Positions 33,185-43,139 of a stretch of DNA of 64,000 nucleotides are shown here, piece by piece; the first letter of the stretch is position 1, and each line of letters starts with the position of its first letter. The notes beneath the pieces were generated by a model. That model was not told the DNA's origin. It did no database searches and saw nothing but the letters and a program-made list of their open reading frames with translations. The stretch lies in contig NC_085141.1 in NCBI RefSeq assembly GCF_024139115.2, forward strand, positions 408,047,612-408,111,611, in the 5' to 3' direction. A program made the translations under genes and the position numbers. This stretch comes from Armigeres subalbatus. Taxonomy: Eukaryota > Arthropoda > Insecta > Diptera > Culicidae.

Positions 33185-34520
33185 TGGGTCCCTTGTAGAG
33201 AGGCTTCCGAGCCTCTTGAAGGCGGTTTTTGAGCCACTATGCATATTGAAAGGACGCTTCTGACCCTCTTGAAAGTATGCATCCAAGCCTCTTGAGAGAA
33301 GAATTCTGAGTTTCTTGGAAGAAGGCTTCCGAGCCTCTTGAAAGGAAGCAACCTAACCACTTGAATGGAGGCTTCCGGAACACTAGAAAAAAAGGCATTT
33401 GAGCCTCTAGAAAAAAAGGCTTTTGAGCTTCTTGAAAGCAGGCTTCCGAGCCTCTTGAAAGAAGGCTTCCGAGCCTCTTGGAAGGAGGCTTTTGAGTCTC
33501 TTGAAAGGATGCTTTTAAGCCTCTTGAATGGACTTTTGAGTCTCTTGAAAAGAGGATTCTGAGCCTCTTGAAAAGAGGCTTCCCAGCCTCTCGAAAGAAG
33601 GCTTCCGAGCCTCTTGAAAGGATTTTCAAAGGTGGCTTCCGAGCCTTGAAAGGAGGCTTTTGAGCCTCTAGAAAAGAAGACTTTTGAGATTCTTGAAAGC
33701 AAGCTTCCAAGCCTCTTGAAAGAAGGCTTCCAACCTTCTTGGAAGGAGGCTTCCGAGCCTCTTGGAAGGAGGCTTCTGAGCCTCTTGAAAGGATGCTTTT
33801 AAGCCTCTTGAATGGACTTTTGAGTCTCTTGAAGGAGGCTTACGAGCCTCTTGAAAGGAGGCAACCTGACCACTTGAATGGAGGCTTCCGAACCTCTAGA
33901 AAAGGAGTCTTTTGAGCCTCTAGAAAAGAAGGCTTTTGAGATTCTTGAAAGCAAGCTTCCAAGCCTCTTGAAAGAAGGCTTCCAACCTTCTTGGAAGGAG
34001 GCTTCTGAGCCTCTTGAAAAGAGGCTTCCTAGCCTCTCGAAAGTAGGCTTCCGAGCCTCTTGAAAGGAGGCCTTTGAGCCTCTAGAAAAGGAGGCTTTTG
34101 AACCTCTAGAAAAGAAGGCTTTTGAGCTTCTTGAAAACAGGCTTCCGAGCCTGTTGAAAAAAGGCTTACGAGCCTCTTGAAAGGAGGCAACTTAACCGCT
34201 GGAAAGGAGACTTCCGAGGATCTTGGAAGGAGGCTTTTGAGTTTCTTGAAAGGAGGCTTTTGAGCCTCTTGAAATGAGGCTTCCGAGGCTCTTGAAATGA
34301 TCTTCAAAAGAGGCTTCCGAGCCTCTTGAAAGGAGGCTACCAAGCTTTTCGAAAGGAGGCTACCAAGCTTCTTAAAAGGAGGCTTCCGAGCCTCTTGAAA
34401 GGAGGCCTTTGAGCTGCTTGGAAGAAGGCTTCCGAGAAGCGTAGAAGGATGCTTCTAATCCTCTTGCAACGAAGCAACCTGGCTTTAGTGATAAAAAGGC
34501 CTTTAAGTCTCTCCAACGAA
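33185..34520 (-). repeat. Diverged 23-24 bp minisatellite, inverted relative to 30571-32330
   Basis: Units of the form CCTCTTGAAAGGAGGCTTCC plus GAG: the reverse complement of the unit at 30571-32330. It is much more variable, with AAAAGAAGGCTTTTGAG variants and about 55 units. Within it a larger block is duplicated (33470-33700 resembles 33760-33960). Open frames on both strands are repeat artefacts. Confidence 0.9.
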
Positions 34521-34920
34521 AGATTCCGAACCTTTAGATCTTAGATTGCATTAAAGATTTTTTAAATTTGTTCTTTCGACATTTTGTTCGTTTGATCTTT
34601 TTTTCCGCAGTCCTTCATACATTGTGCTGGTTGTGGAAGGCAAGATTCAATTGGGATTTAGATACTGATCGCTTAGTCTGTTATGTACAATATAAGTTTT
34701 TGAAATAAAAAATTCACAAAAATCCCCGATATGTATCCGACAGAATGAGGTTTCCTCTATCAGGTAAGTAAATTAGTTTTGGAGAAATGGCAATGTTTGT
34801 TTCCAAAATAAGTTACGCCCAAATCACAAATTGGTCCCGAATTATCAAATCTTTATCAATGAGTTTTGATTGGAATTGTTATACGCCCGCCATTACGTAT
34901 TTTTGTCCTAGTTACTCCCT
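34521..34920. other. AT-rich, no recognisable gene
   Basis: No assignable repeats or coding signals. Confidence 0.35.
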
Positions 34921-34924
34921 AGGG

Positions 34925-34974
34925 CCAGCGAAGGTACCCACAGGGGTACATGTACCCCAAGTTGAGAACCGCTG
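34925..34974 (-). mobile_element. hAT-type terminus, copy 2
   Basis: The minus strand starts CAGCGGTTCTCAACTTGGGG and continues TACATGTACCCC, then GTGGGTACC. It is closely similar to 52896-52938 and to the end at 32388, and is probably one end of a decayed hAT element. Confidence 0.65.
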
Positions 34975-34979
34975 ATCTA

Positions 34980-35920
34980 CACGATTGTTTGGCTTTTTTT
35001 TGCGATACTTTCGAAATGCTTTATTCCAAATTAAAAAATTATTCTGACGCAAACTATTGGAAATATTATTATTATTTCAACTGGACAAGAGACGGTTAGC
35101 AAAAATCGAATCCATTTATTTTGCCTATTCAACAATTTGTGCCCAAAACTTTGTTACTGATGTAAACATTTCAAACATTTACTGCAGATGTGTGAGGAAG
35201 TTGTAACTTTCCCTTCCCGACGATACTGCAGTCACATTTTCCCAGCAGCACAAGTATCATGTACGAAGTACACAACATAAACTCGTACCATATACACAAT
35301 CACCAATTCTGGTGTGTGTATTTATTTAACTAACAACAAATGGGCGTGCAGCTGGAAAGTGTCACGAGTTTAGTGTTTCCTTCTTTCGTGGCGTAGCAGC
35401 GCAACCGGCAGATCGTCTCCAGTGCTCTTCCGGAGGAGCTCTCCCACTTACTGACTGCAGCAATGTGCAATTCTGTTTTATGACCAAGTTTCTCCTCTAT
35501 CGTTCCGCACTCCCAAGTTCCTCACCGGCTGCGGAGCGGTTTGGGTCGCGACGACGATGACGCCATTGGGCTGTGAGTGACGACAGCGATATGTGTGGAA
35601 GGTATCGAGCCGAGCATATTAATACAATCGTTACTGATGGTCGTCCCGGGCTGGGCTCCGGGTCGGAAGTAGGTCAACCAGTTCTCTTGCTCCCATCCGG
35701 TTGTCCGCTACGAGCGCCTACAATGTAGGTCCTACATGCGATGCAAGTCGAAGAAAAATGCGGACTCAATATATGCGTCGTCGCCACGGTACGGGGTCGT
35801 TAATGTTGTTTACAGGTTGTAAGCACAGGAAAACTGCAAGTGTGTAAATGCCATATTTTTTATGCGTTTAGTACCACCATTCAGATTCAAGCTATAAGTT
35901 GTTTAGGAATAGCCATCTTG
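34980..35920. other. Unassigned, GC-richer in the second half
   Basis: 35,340-35,800 is clearly GC-richer than the neighbourhood and free of recognised repeats. It could be a promoter or an untranslated exon, but no conserved protein is visible. Confidence 0.3.
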
Positions 35921-36420
35921 ACAAATGACAATTGTTAGTCTGTTTTTTAGTGTTGATTCAAATATAAAACAATCTAAAAAAACTATTCGCTACTCAGTAT
36001 TTAAATCTGAACGGTACACCTGTCGGTACACAAACAAACTCCAGAGCGGAAAGATGAAGGTGTCATCCGACATGCACTGCACACACGCGTCTGTTGTTTA
36101 CGCTCGGTCTCAACGAGAAGCCAATGCCGCGCCGGTGCGGTCCATACGTAGACGGTTCGGCCACCGCGCGGGAACTTTCTCTGCACTGCGATGGCGACGA
36201 CGACGACGACGTTTGAATAAAATTGTGCAGCGGAAGTGTGCCCTTGATTGCGTTCGATGTTCTGCTCAGCGCGTATTAGTTGTAACGGCGAACCTAAATA
36301 TTTACTACATGAAACCGTTATCAGCGCGCGGCATGAGACCGTACGATGATGGAAAACGGAAGGTCTTTCGGATAAGAATGTGAGGGGTGATTTACCTTAC
36401 GCTGTATTGTCCGAACCGGT
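35921..36420. other. GC-rich block, candidate promoter or first exon
   Basis: 36,060-36,250 contains CpG-rich phrases (GCCGCGCCGGTGCGGTCC, CGGCCACCGCGCGGG) and a (GAC/GACG)n run near 36,193-36,211. A 152-codon plus-strand frame (35925-36383) is Arg-rich and has no recognised domain, so I do not call it a gene. Confidence 0.3.
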
Positions 36421-36870
36421 TCGATGTGATCGATGCGATGAAGTGCGAATCTGAACACGGTATACGGTATCAAAGCTTGTTACACTTACATGTACACTGT
36501 ACATATGTATGTGATTTTGTTATGGAATTATATATCGTAAATATTCAATCAAACTATTGAGTTTTTAAGAACAAAATCAAAACTAATTACAAACACATAA
36601 CCCAGATTAATCTCTAAGCGGCTATGATGTTTTTTAATGTAATCAGAAAAACTCATTCGAAATGCCGATAGAGCACTTTGGGCAAGTAGATCCCACTACA
36701 TATTTACTTCAATTTACATTTGTTTGCATCCATTTGCATACATTTCGAAACTCATAAAAAATCTTAAATTTGTGGATTCATACATCCATCATTTTTTTTA
36801 TATTCCTGGATTCTTTAAATTTAAGACTAAATGAACTAATTATTTAAAGACTAAATGAATTAATAAATAA

Positions 36871-37031
36871 ATTCTCGCTTAACTTTTCAAAAGGACCTAA
36901 GTAACATTTTTTTCATGAATTAATTTGAATAGCGCAATCAATAGAACAACATGAAAGCTATTGATTGCGCTATTCAAATTAATTCATGAAAAAAATGTTA
37001 CTTAGGTCCTTTTGAAAAGTTAAGCGAGAAT
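36871..37031. repeat. Perfect hairpin: 74-bp arms, 13-bp loop
   Basis: 36871-36944 is the exact reverse complement of 36958-37031, with loop AACAACATGAAAG. The outer base starts ATTCTCGCTTAAC. There are no mismatches in 74 bp, which is unusual for an old MITE. It lies 31 bp from the 3' end of the minus-strand U6 gene at 37063. Confidence 0.92.
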
Positions 37032-37062
37032 TATTTAAGAATAAATTTATAAAAACTTATAA

Positions 37063-37112
37063 AAAAATGTGGAACGCTTCACGATTTTGCGTGTCATCCT
37101 TGCGCAGGGGCC

Positions 37113-37152
<40 letters not shown>

Positions 37153-37169
37153 CTTGCCGAAGCAAAGAC
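37063..37169 (-). ncRNA. U6: U6 spliceosomal snRNA, gene 1
   Basis: The full-length U6 snRNA sequence (about 107 nt) on the minus strand: 5' stem-loop GTCTTTGCTTCGGCAAGAC, the invariant ACAGAGA box that pairs with the 5' splice site, the AGC-containing U2/U4-pairing region, and the 3' end GCGTTCCACATTTTT. U6 forms the catalytic core of the spliceosome. The T-run is the Pol III terminator. The sequence is identical to the other three copies here. Confidence 0.97.
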
Positions 37170-37192
37170 ACTTCATTGCTGTCGTATTCACT

Positions 37193-37233
37193 CTTATATA
37201 TCCCCCTGCAAGAAAAACATTTCTAGTGATGGA
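37193..37233 (-). promoter_or_regulatory. Pol III promoter of U6 gene 1 (TATA and PSEA)
   Basis: TATATAAG (minus strand, 37193-37200), about 24 bp upstream of the start. A PSEA-like element (TCCATCACTAGAAATG, then TTTTTCTTGC, 37208-37233) closely matches genes 3 and 4. Confidence 0.85.
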
Positions 37234-37249
37234 CATAATGAAGAGTACA

Positions 37250-37840
37250 AACAGAATTTAGCTTACCTCAAGAAAATTACCTGCTTCTTGATATGCTCAG
37301 ACATAACATATACAGGTAACATCGAATAATAAAATTTGTTCATCAGAAGATTTGTTCACATCCTATAATGGCTACATAGTCCGTGGACTATGATTGCGGC
37401 TAATGCCTTTTTGAGAAGTCAATTAGGATGATGTCAACGATTGCGCGACTACGCTGACAATAAAGAACAATCATTTCCCAATTTACTTCCATTAGCATTT
37501 GCGACGCGTTGAAGAACGATTATCGTTTTACATGTTGTGTGGGATTATGGTGATGTCAAAAAGAAAAAGTTAAAGGCTAGCTAAATCGAAAACAACGTTT
37601 ATATGGTAATGACTCTAATTGAAACTTCCAGACAAATTTGATTTGTTCATAACCACAACGCATATTTAGTCGCGTCGTTTCTCTATTTTGGGGAAGATAG
37701 CTTCAAATGTACCGTCTCAAAATAAACTCAAGCAATGAATAGTTTTGATGTTTATATACAATTTTTACTTTATTTGCTTTGGGTAGATACGAAAGGACAC
37801 TTTTGAATAAGAAATGGATAGAGAATTTAACAAAATAGGG
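37250..37840. other. AT-rich, no recognisable gene
   Basis: Between U6 gene 1 and the dispersed repeat at 37,840. Nothing assignable. Confidence 0.35.
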
Positions 37841-37940
37841 AACGGTTCGCCACTTCATCTCATAGCTCCTATTTCCATCCCATCAAAACAAAGCAATGGT
37901 AAGGAATTTGGTTTGTTTATTATTTTGTGATTTTTCACGC
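37840..37940 (+). repeat. Dispersed repeat, inverted partner of 43375-43490
   Basis: GGAACGGTTCGCCACTTCAT, then CTCATAGCTCC, TTTCCATCCCATCAAAAC and TTTTGTGATTTTT appear as the reverse complement at 43375-43490 with about 85% similarity by eye. Confidence 0.75.
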
Positions 37941-38300
37941 ATGTTGAAGCGACGAATTTGGTGCCGTATTTCTTTGTTTAGCGATGAGATGGATATATGT
38001 ACAGTGAGATGGAGATCGGAACATTTCCTCTACTAGTTGTTGAATGATTTTACTGCACGGATGCATTTTAGACCATTCTTCTCTGCCGGCTCCGGTGCGG
38101 CGTACGTAAGTCGGAGGGATGTCTGGAAACATGAAAAACTTCAGCTTCCTGGCATAATTCCAATTTGAATATTTGCTAATTGGAAAACATGGAAGAGTAT
38201 CTAAATGGTTGATAGAATAATTGGCCGGGCGCTACCTGTTTGTAAAGTTTGAGTAGTGAACTGAATTGATGTAAATCGTTTGAAACAAATCGACCGTACG

Positions 38301-38309
38301 TATATAAAT
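38301..38309 (+). promoter_or_regulatory. TATA box of U6 gene 2, no clear PSEA
   Basis: TATATAAAT lies about 30 bp upstream of the start. The region at -45 to -70 (GTAAATCGTTTGAAACAAATC) lacks the CACTAGAATTGTTTCTTTTGC-like block shared by the other three genes. Confidence 0.7.
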
Positions 38310-38330
38310 GATCTTGCTTGACCAAAAGAT

Positions 38331-38347
38331 GTCTTTGCTTCGGCAAG

Positions 38348-38387
<40 letters not shown>

Positions 38388-38437
38388 GGCCCCTGCGCAA
38401 GGATGACACGCAAAATCGTGAAGCGTTCCACATTTTT
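38331..38437 (+). ncRNA. U6: U6 spliceosomal snRNA, gene 2
   Basis: Same 107-nt U6 sequence as gene 1, plus strand, ending in a T9 terminator. The divergent upstream element raises the question whether this copy is expressed under different control or is a retro-inserted copy. The correctly placed TATA argues for function. Confidence 0.95.
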
Positions 38438-38449
38438 TTTGTACAAACA

Positions 38450-39075
38450 GTACATACAGGATGGTGCAAATTATGCACAAAAACTATATTCTAATTAATA
38501 AATAAGCGAGTTATAAAGAAATTTGTTATAAAATAATAAATCTGCATATGCCTATTTTAATTAATGTTTCTCTTCTCTTTATTTTCAGGTATTGCAAAGC
38601 ATAATAAATCTTGAAGGAGTAAGGGTTTAAAAAATGATGCCACAATAAATCAGTTTTAATATTTTGGTAAGCAGTAGCAAAATCATTATTACAGATTTTT
38701 TTTAACCTTATTTAAATATTTCACAATACGTCGGAGAAACTTACTGAACTTATCGTAAATTCAAATTAGAATTTTTTTTATTCCAATTAACATATGCAAA
38801 AATGGTTGTCATATTCACACGTCGAATGCTTCATAACATCATTTGTGCAATTTGATATGTTCAATTTATACTCAAGGATTTTGAAAAAAATATAAACATT
38901 CGACGTATTTTGGATGTCTACCAGAAGTAAGTACGCGATAATACAGCACGATTGTCATTCTCCCATTAATCTATATGTACTGCAAGTTCGTTCTACAAAA
39001 TTATTAAAAATGGATCCTTCTCCATGCCCCGTCGTGCCATGCTTCCCTCATTTTCCCTGTATTATTTTTACTTTG
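38450..39075. other. AT-rich, no recognisable gene
   Basis: No assignable coding or repeat signal. Confidence 0.35.
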
Positions 39076-39147
39076 CTATTCCCCGACAATGTCATCATCG
39101 TAGAGGTACTGCATTTCCTGTGCGGTAAAATCGCTGAAGCTGTCCAT
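39076..39147 (-). CDS. Very short protein-like frame (hypothetical)
   Basis: 23 codons, MDSFSDFTAQEMQYLYDDD then IVGE and a stop. The acidic composition and the ATG context (GGTCATGG) look protein-like. The frame also stays open upstream for about 70 codons, but with low-complexity content. No clear splice donor is visible. It could be a first-exon start or a coincidence. Confidence 0.15.
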   Translation of the reverse strand: MDSFSDFTAQEMQYLYDDDIVGE

Positions 39148-39429
39148 GACCACCACGAACGACACGACACGACCACAACGGACGAGGATAACAGGTGGGC
39201 TCGATTCAACCCCCCTTGATTGTGTACTAGGCGCTACGTTGTTTGGTGAAGGGCTCCAGACTGAATGTCTGGGTTCAAGTGTTCGTCGTACTTCAGGTGG
39301 TTGAAATTTAATCGGAAGTGATGAATTTTTAAACGGTTCAATTTGTATGGGCACCCTACGTCGGAAAATGTTTTATTAAGGAAGAGATGACTTCAAATGG
39401 GGGAAGGCATCATTAAAGGTTTTTAAATA

Positions 39430-39590
39430 ACATCTAGTAGAGGAGCCGTTCACAAATCACGTAACGCAAAGTTTGCCACTTTTAGACTTCCTCTCTACCC
39501 ATCGTATCATTTTTTGTATGGAAGTTTTAACGTAACGCTTTGTCTGACCCCCTTCCTCCCCCTACAGCGTCACGTAACTTACGAACGATC
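39430..39590. repeat. Dispersed repeat fragment (CACGTAACG family)
   Basis: GAGCCGTTCACAAATCACG, GTAACGCAAAG, AACGTAACGC and CCCCCTTCCTCCCCCTA, then CACGTAAC, form a palindrome-like fragment common in mosquito DNA by my recollection. Related pieces lie at 42590-42660, 45485-45610 and 46690-46780. Confidence 0.5.
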
Positions 39591-40110
39591 CTAGGAAGCC
39601 TTTCGTTCCATTCGTTTATTTATAGATTTTATGTGTTATCGGACCAGGTCATTTTCGTAAAACATTTTTTAGACTTTCAGAAATTTAGATTTTTTTCAGG
39701 GATTTACTTGGAAATTTACAAAAATTTGCTGAGCATAATCCAGATTTCCTGCTTATTGATATACAGAATTCTCAACAGCAGGACTGTTCGATAAATTAGG
39801 TTCACAGAAAATCTATGACAGTTACCCAAAAATTGTGCTGTTTAGAATTTAGTAAAAATCACTAAAATCCGTTGAAAGAGTTTAGTGTGAATGGACTCTA
39901 TGCTTCAAAAATTGATCAGCTCGTGAATAGAAGGAATACACAAATCAAAAAATTGAAAGACAAACCAAATCTATTTTTATTTCCTTCCTGTTTGTGTTTT
40001 ACCCTGATCAGCTGAAACGTGCCGCTTACCTGTAGGTAAGAAATAAACACCCTTTTTTCTGACCCTCTTTATTATTTCGTTCCAAGCAAATAAAGTCCTT
40101 CTTTCAGTCG
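39591..40110. other. AT-rich, no recognisable gene
   Basis: Nothing assignable on either strand apart from the short duplication CGTCCATCACTAG (40110-40135) immediately before the U6 gene 3 promoter. Confidence 0.35.
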
Positions 40111-40124
40111 TCCATCACTAGTCG

Positions 40125-40165
40125 TCCATCACTAGAATTGTTTCTTTTGCAAGAGGGTATATAAG
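40125..40165 (+). promoter_or_regulatory. Pol III promoter of U6 gene 3
   Basis: PSEA-like TCCATCACTAGAATTGTTTC, then TTTTGC (40125-40150), and TATATAAG (40158-40165). This is the same layout as genes 1 and 4. CGTCCATCACTAG is tandemly duplicated just upstream. Confidence 0.87.
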
Positions 40166-40188
40166 AGTGAATACGGACCCGATATATT

Positions 40189-40205
40189 GTCTTTGCTTCG
40201 GCAAG

Positions 40206-40245
<40 letters not shown>

Positions 40246-40295
40246 GGCCCCTGCGCAAGGATGACACGCAAAATCGTGAAGCGTTCCACATTTTT
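40189..40295 (+). ncRNA. U6: U6 spliceosomal snRNA, gene 3
   Basis: Plus-strand U6 copy identical to the others across the transcribed part, with a T7 terminator at 40291-40297. Full promoter present. Confidence 0.97.
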
Positions 40296-40319
40296 TTGTC
40301 GATTGCCCATATAAAAAAG

Positions 40320-41189
40320 TTTTTTACGCGGTTAGAATTCATTAATTTTTTGGTTAACCTGAACTTTCTCAGCTTTTTAAATATCCCCTAATTTTTTTTT
40401 GATTTTTTTGTGAATTTTTTCATTGGTTTAACTCATTGGTTTATTGACGCTGAAGGTTTTAAACGACCGTCTAAGACGAATTAAGTACTCTCTATTTAAT
40501 TCCACCAATTATTTCGATATCTTTGCAGATTAGGGTGGCTCAAATTAGTATGGGAAAAACTTTTTTCATTTTTTTTGATGGGTCCTCTTATTCGGTTCTA
40601 TTTGGTGCCCTGATGCTCTGGACCAAATTTCAGCCAAATCGGTCAACGTTTGGGCGGTGCTAAACTCGTTGGAAGTTTATATGAAAAAATGTATGCAGAA
40701 ACACCCAAAAACATTTATTAACAGTAAGACGATCATTAAGATCTTGAAGAATTTAATACAGAATGTTATGCTATAACAGCCAGCCAGACCAGGTAAGAGT
40801 GTTTTTTGGGCCAATAAAAGTAGTTTTCAGAATGGACTTTTTTGACTTTGGACTTTATGGCTTTCATATTAAATTAATATATTATAATTACCTATCTAAC
40901 AAACGATTTCTAGTAAAAAATGTGCCAATCTTTTATATACTACTGAAAAAGCATATACTACCAGAGCTAAGATTAGGAAAAGTTGTCGAACATAAAGTTC
41001 AGTTCGCTCAATAGCTGTAATGAGAGATTGTGCACGATTATTGGTGTTTTTGACTACTTGGCATAATAACCAAAAGTATGCAATTGTCTGGTGGTATAAT
41101 TTTGGCTAGAGCTTCCACATATGAAGATTCACAACGATAAAAGTGGTTGTACACAGCATATTAGGCTAAGGTTTGAGCCATATACCCTT
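40320..41189. other. AT-rich with a partial dispersed repeat
   Basis: 40,455-40,530 (AAGACGAATTAAGTACTC, TTTAATTCCACCA) is a scrambled fragment of the ATAAGACGAGTTTG family. The remainder has no recognised gene. Confidence 0.4.
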
Positions 41190-42968
41190 CAGGGCTGCCC
41201 AACGTACGGCCCGCGGGCCGGATGCGGCCCTCACCTACATTTTTTGTAGCCCGCGGCGTGTAAGAAAAATAACCTCATAGTTGGCCCGCCAGCTTTTCGA
41301 CCTGGCTCCAGAAGTTTTTTTTAATTATTCATTATTTAATATGTAAGTCTAAAATCGAACCTCGCGTTGCACAACTATTGATTTGAATTTTAAACGAAAA
41401 ATAATATTTTACATAATTTGAAACGATTGCATAAGCGGCCCAAGACACAAAAGGTTGATGTGCTACATCGCGTTTTCAATAAAGATTGGTCAAAGTAGTT
41501 TATGTTCAAATTGAAAAATGGAAAGCCGGTTTGCTTAATTTGTTCGGAAAGTTTTGCTTAATTTGCCCAGAAAGTTTTGCTGTATTGAAGGAATAAAATT
41601 TGAATCCAAGCAGGAAAGGTAGGAAACAAAAGTTGATAGAATTTCAGATTTCAACTCGAATTTTCATTTATTGATTTAAAATTTTGGTACAATGAATTAT
41701 AAAAGTACAAACTCTTTTCACTCGAGCTAATACGAAGTCAGAAAATGCTGTACTGTAAGATTTTGGCTGTTTTTTTTCCTGGACGGAGAACTTGTTAAAT
41801 GCATTTCGGTTGTTGTTGACATCGTGTCCTAAGCCTTCTTCTGTAGCATATAGTTTGTTCGGAACACGGTGAAGAGTAAAAGTTCTCCCAGAAGATATGA
41901 AAGCTACGTAACGTGAAAAAGACGTCAGCTTCATATTCTACTCTCTCGCAACGCAAGCGATGAAAATACCGTCGTGACAAACGTGGCAAAGGTAGTTGTC
42001 TTCATGGTCATTTTTGAATGACAGAGAATTTGGCAGCTTTATTCCCAATATAGGCAACAACTAACGGGAAAAACCTGAGGGCTGTTAAGACCTGTGTAAA
42101 GGAACTTTTGTAAACACCGGTACCGATAGCAGCAAACTAATAATCAGGGTGGTTCAAAAATGATTTTGCTCCGCCACGCTCAGACGCAACCATTTTTTCG
42201 GTCGGTTTGAATACGGGCTTACCGTGCACAGGTAGTTTCAGGTTTGTATGGCAGTTGATATGGCGAGGTTGAATTTTACATTATTCTGATTGTGGCACTC
42301 CGTGATTGTGCGCTGACGAGCGGAAGACCATATGACTGGATGAAATTCAAAAGCTTCAACTCCTTAGACAATGCATATTGAATGGACGTTCCAATAGTTG
42401 GTAGTCGATTTTAATCGAGGTTGCGAATCTTTAGCATGATAATAAAGCCCCAAATACAATGTCAGCGGAACAGAACCCATATATTTTCTGTCAAAATTGC
42501 CGTTTTCGTTCCGCTGAAATTGTGCTTGTATAATTGTGTAATTCAACAAAATAGCCAGATTTTTTTCTGTGATATCTATCGCACCAGGGGCAGATACTTC
42601 ACACAAAAAGTGTGACATGGGGGTGAGCGGAGTATAAAATGCTATTTCAACGGATCTTTCCTAAGGTGCGTTCAGTGAAGTCCCTGGAATGTTGCTTTCA
42701 GCTATGTGGGTTCACTTTTCGCCAGCGTTTGGAGGGGAGTCGCTGTATCTAGTGTAATGAAATGTTTAGTTTCTCATAATAGTTTTCATACAAACTTGAA
42801 CCGGCTTGTTCTCACACATCCGGTAAACGGTGTGAATAGATTAGTTTAATGTTTCAATTTATAAAAATATTCAAAAAGTTATGTACAAAATATTCTCTGG
42901 CCCGTCAGCAAGTGTGAATAAAAAATCTAAAAATTTGGCCCGTGGCTTGAAAAGGTTGGACAGGCCTG
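41190..42968 (+). mobile_element. hAT-like DNA transposon remnant
   Basis: The left end CAGGGCTGCCCAACGTACGG continues into GGCCCGCGGGCC. The right end (reverse complement) is CAGGCCTGTCCAACCTTTTC, then CACGGGCC. These match the CAGGG...CCAAC...GGCCCGC termini of hAT/Charlie-type elements. I found no clean 8-bp target duplication. The interior includes a transposase start remnant and a dispersed CACGTAACG-type fragment near 42,600. Confidence 0.65.
41430..41615 (+). pseudogene. hAT transposase N-terminal fragment (GTF2IRD2/ZBED-like)
   Basis: Broken frames read KRPKTQKVDVLHRVFNKDW and then KLKNGKPVCLICSESFA, followed by a short out-of-frame duplication (AAGTTTTGCTTAATTTG, about 41550-41580) and VLKE. 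A CLIC-type zinc motif after NGKPV is typical of the GTF2IRD2-/ZBED-like hAT transposases. Only the N-terminal part remains. Confidence 0.6.
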
Positions 42969-43019
42969 GCTTAGGTTCGATTTGTGCACTTCCACAACAT
43001 GTGAAAGACTTAGTTCGAA

Positions 43020-43135
43020 AAATGTATTGGAGGGTGGGTGACCACTTCCTTCGGTGGTGTTCGATTTCACGACCCCAGTACGCTAGACAGATGCGTTACC
43101 TACTAAATCTTCAAACATAGTAACCCAGGTGGCTT
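43020..43135 (-). mobile_element. Possible tRNA-derived SINE fragment
   Basis: The minus strand has box A-like TAGTAGGTAACGCATCTG and, about 30 bp on, GGGTCGTGAAATCGAACACC, resembling a box B. The downstream GGAAGTGGTCACCCACC is SINE-like. Low certainty. Confidence 0.4.
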
Positions 43136-43139
43136 ATAC

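Noticed and set aside
30571..34520. CRISPR array
   Set aside because: Repeats are directly contiguous, without unique spacers, in a eukaryotic context.
35925..36383. 152-residue Arg-rich protein
   Set aside because: No domain, low-complexity RRRRRR run from a GAC repeat, no splice or conservation evidence.
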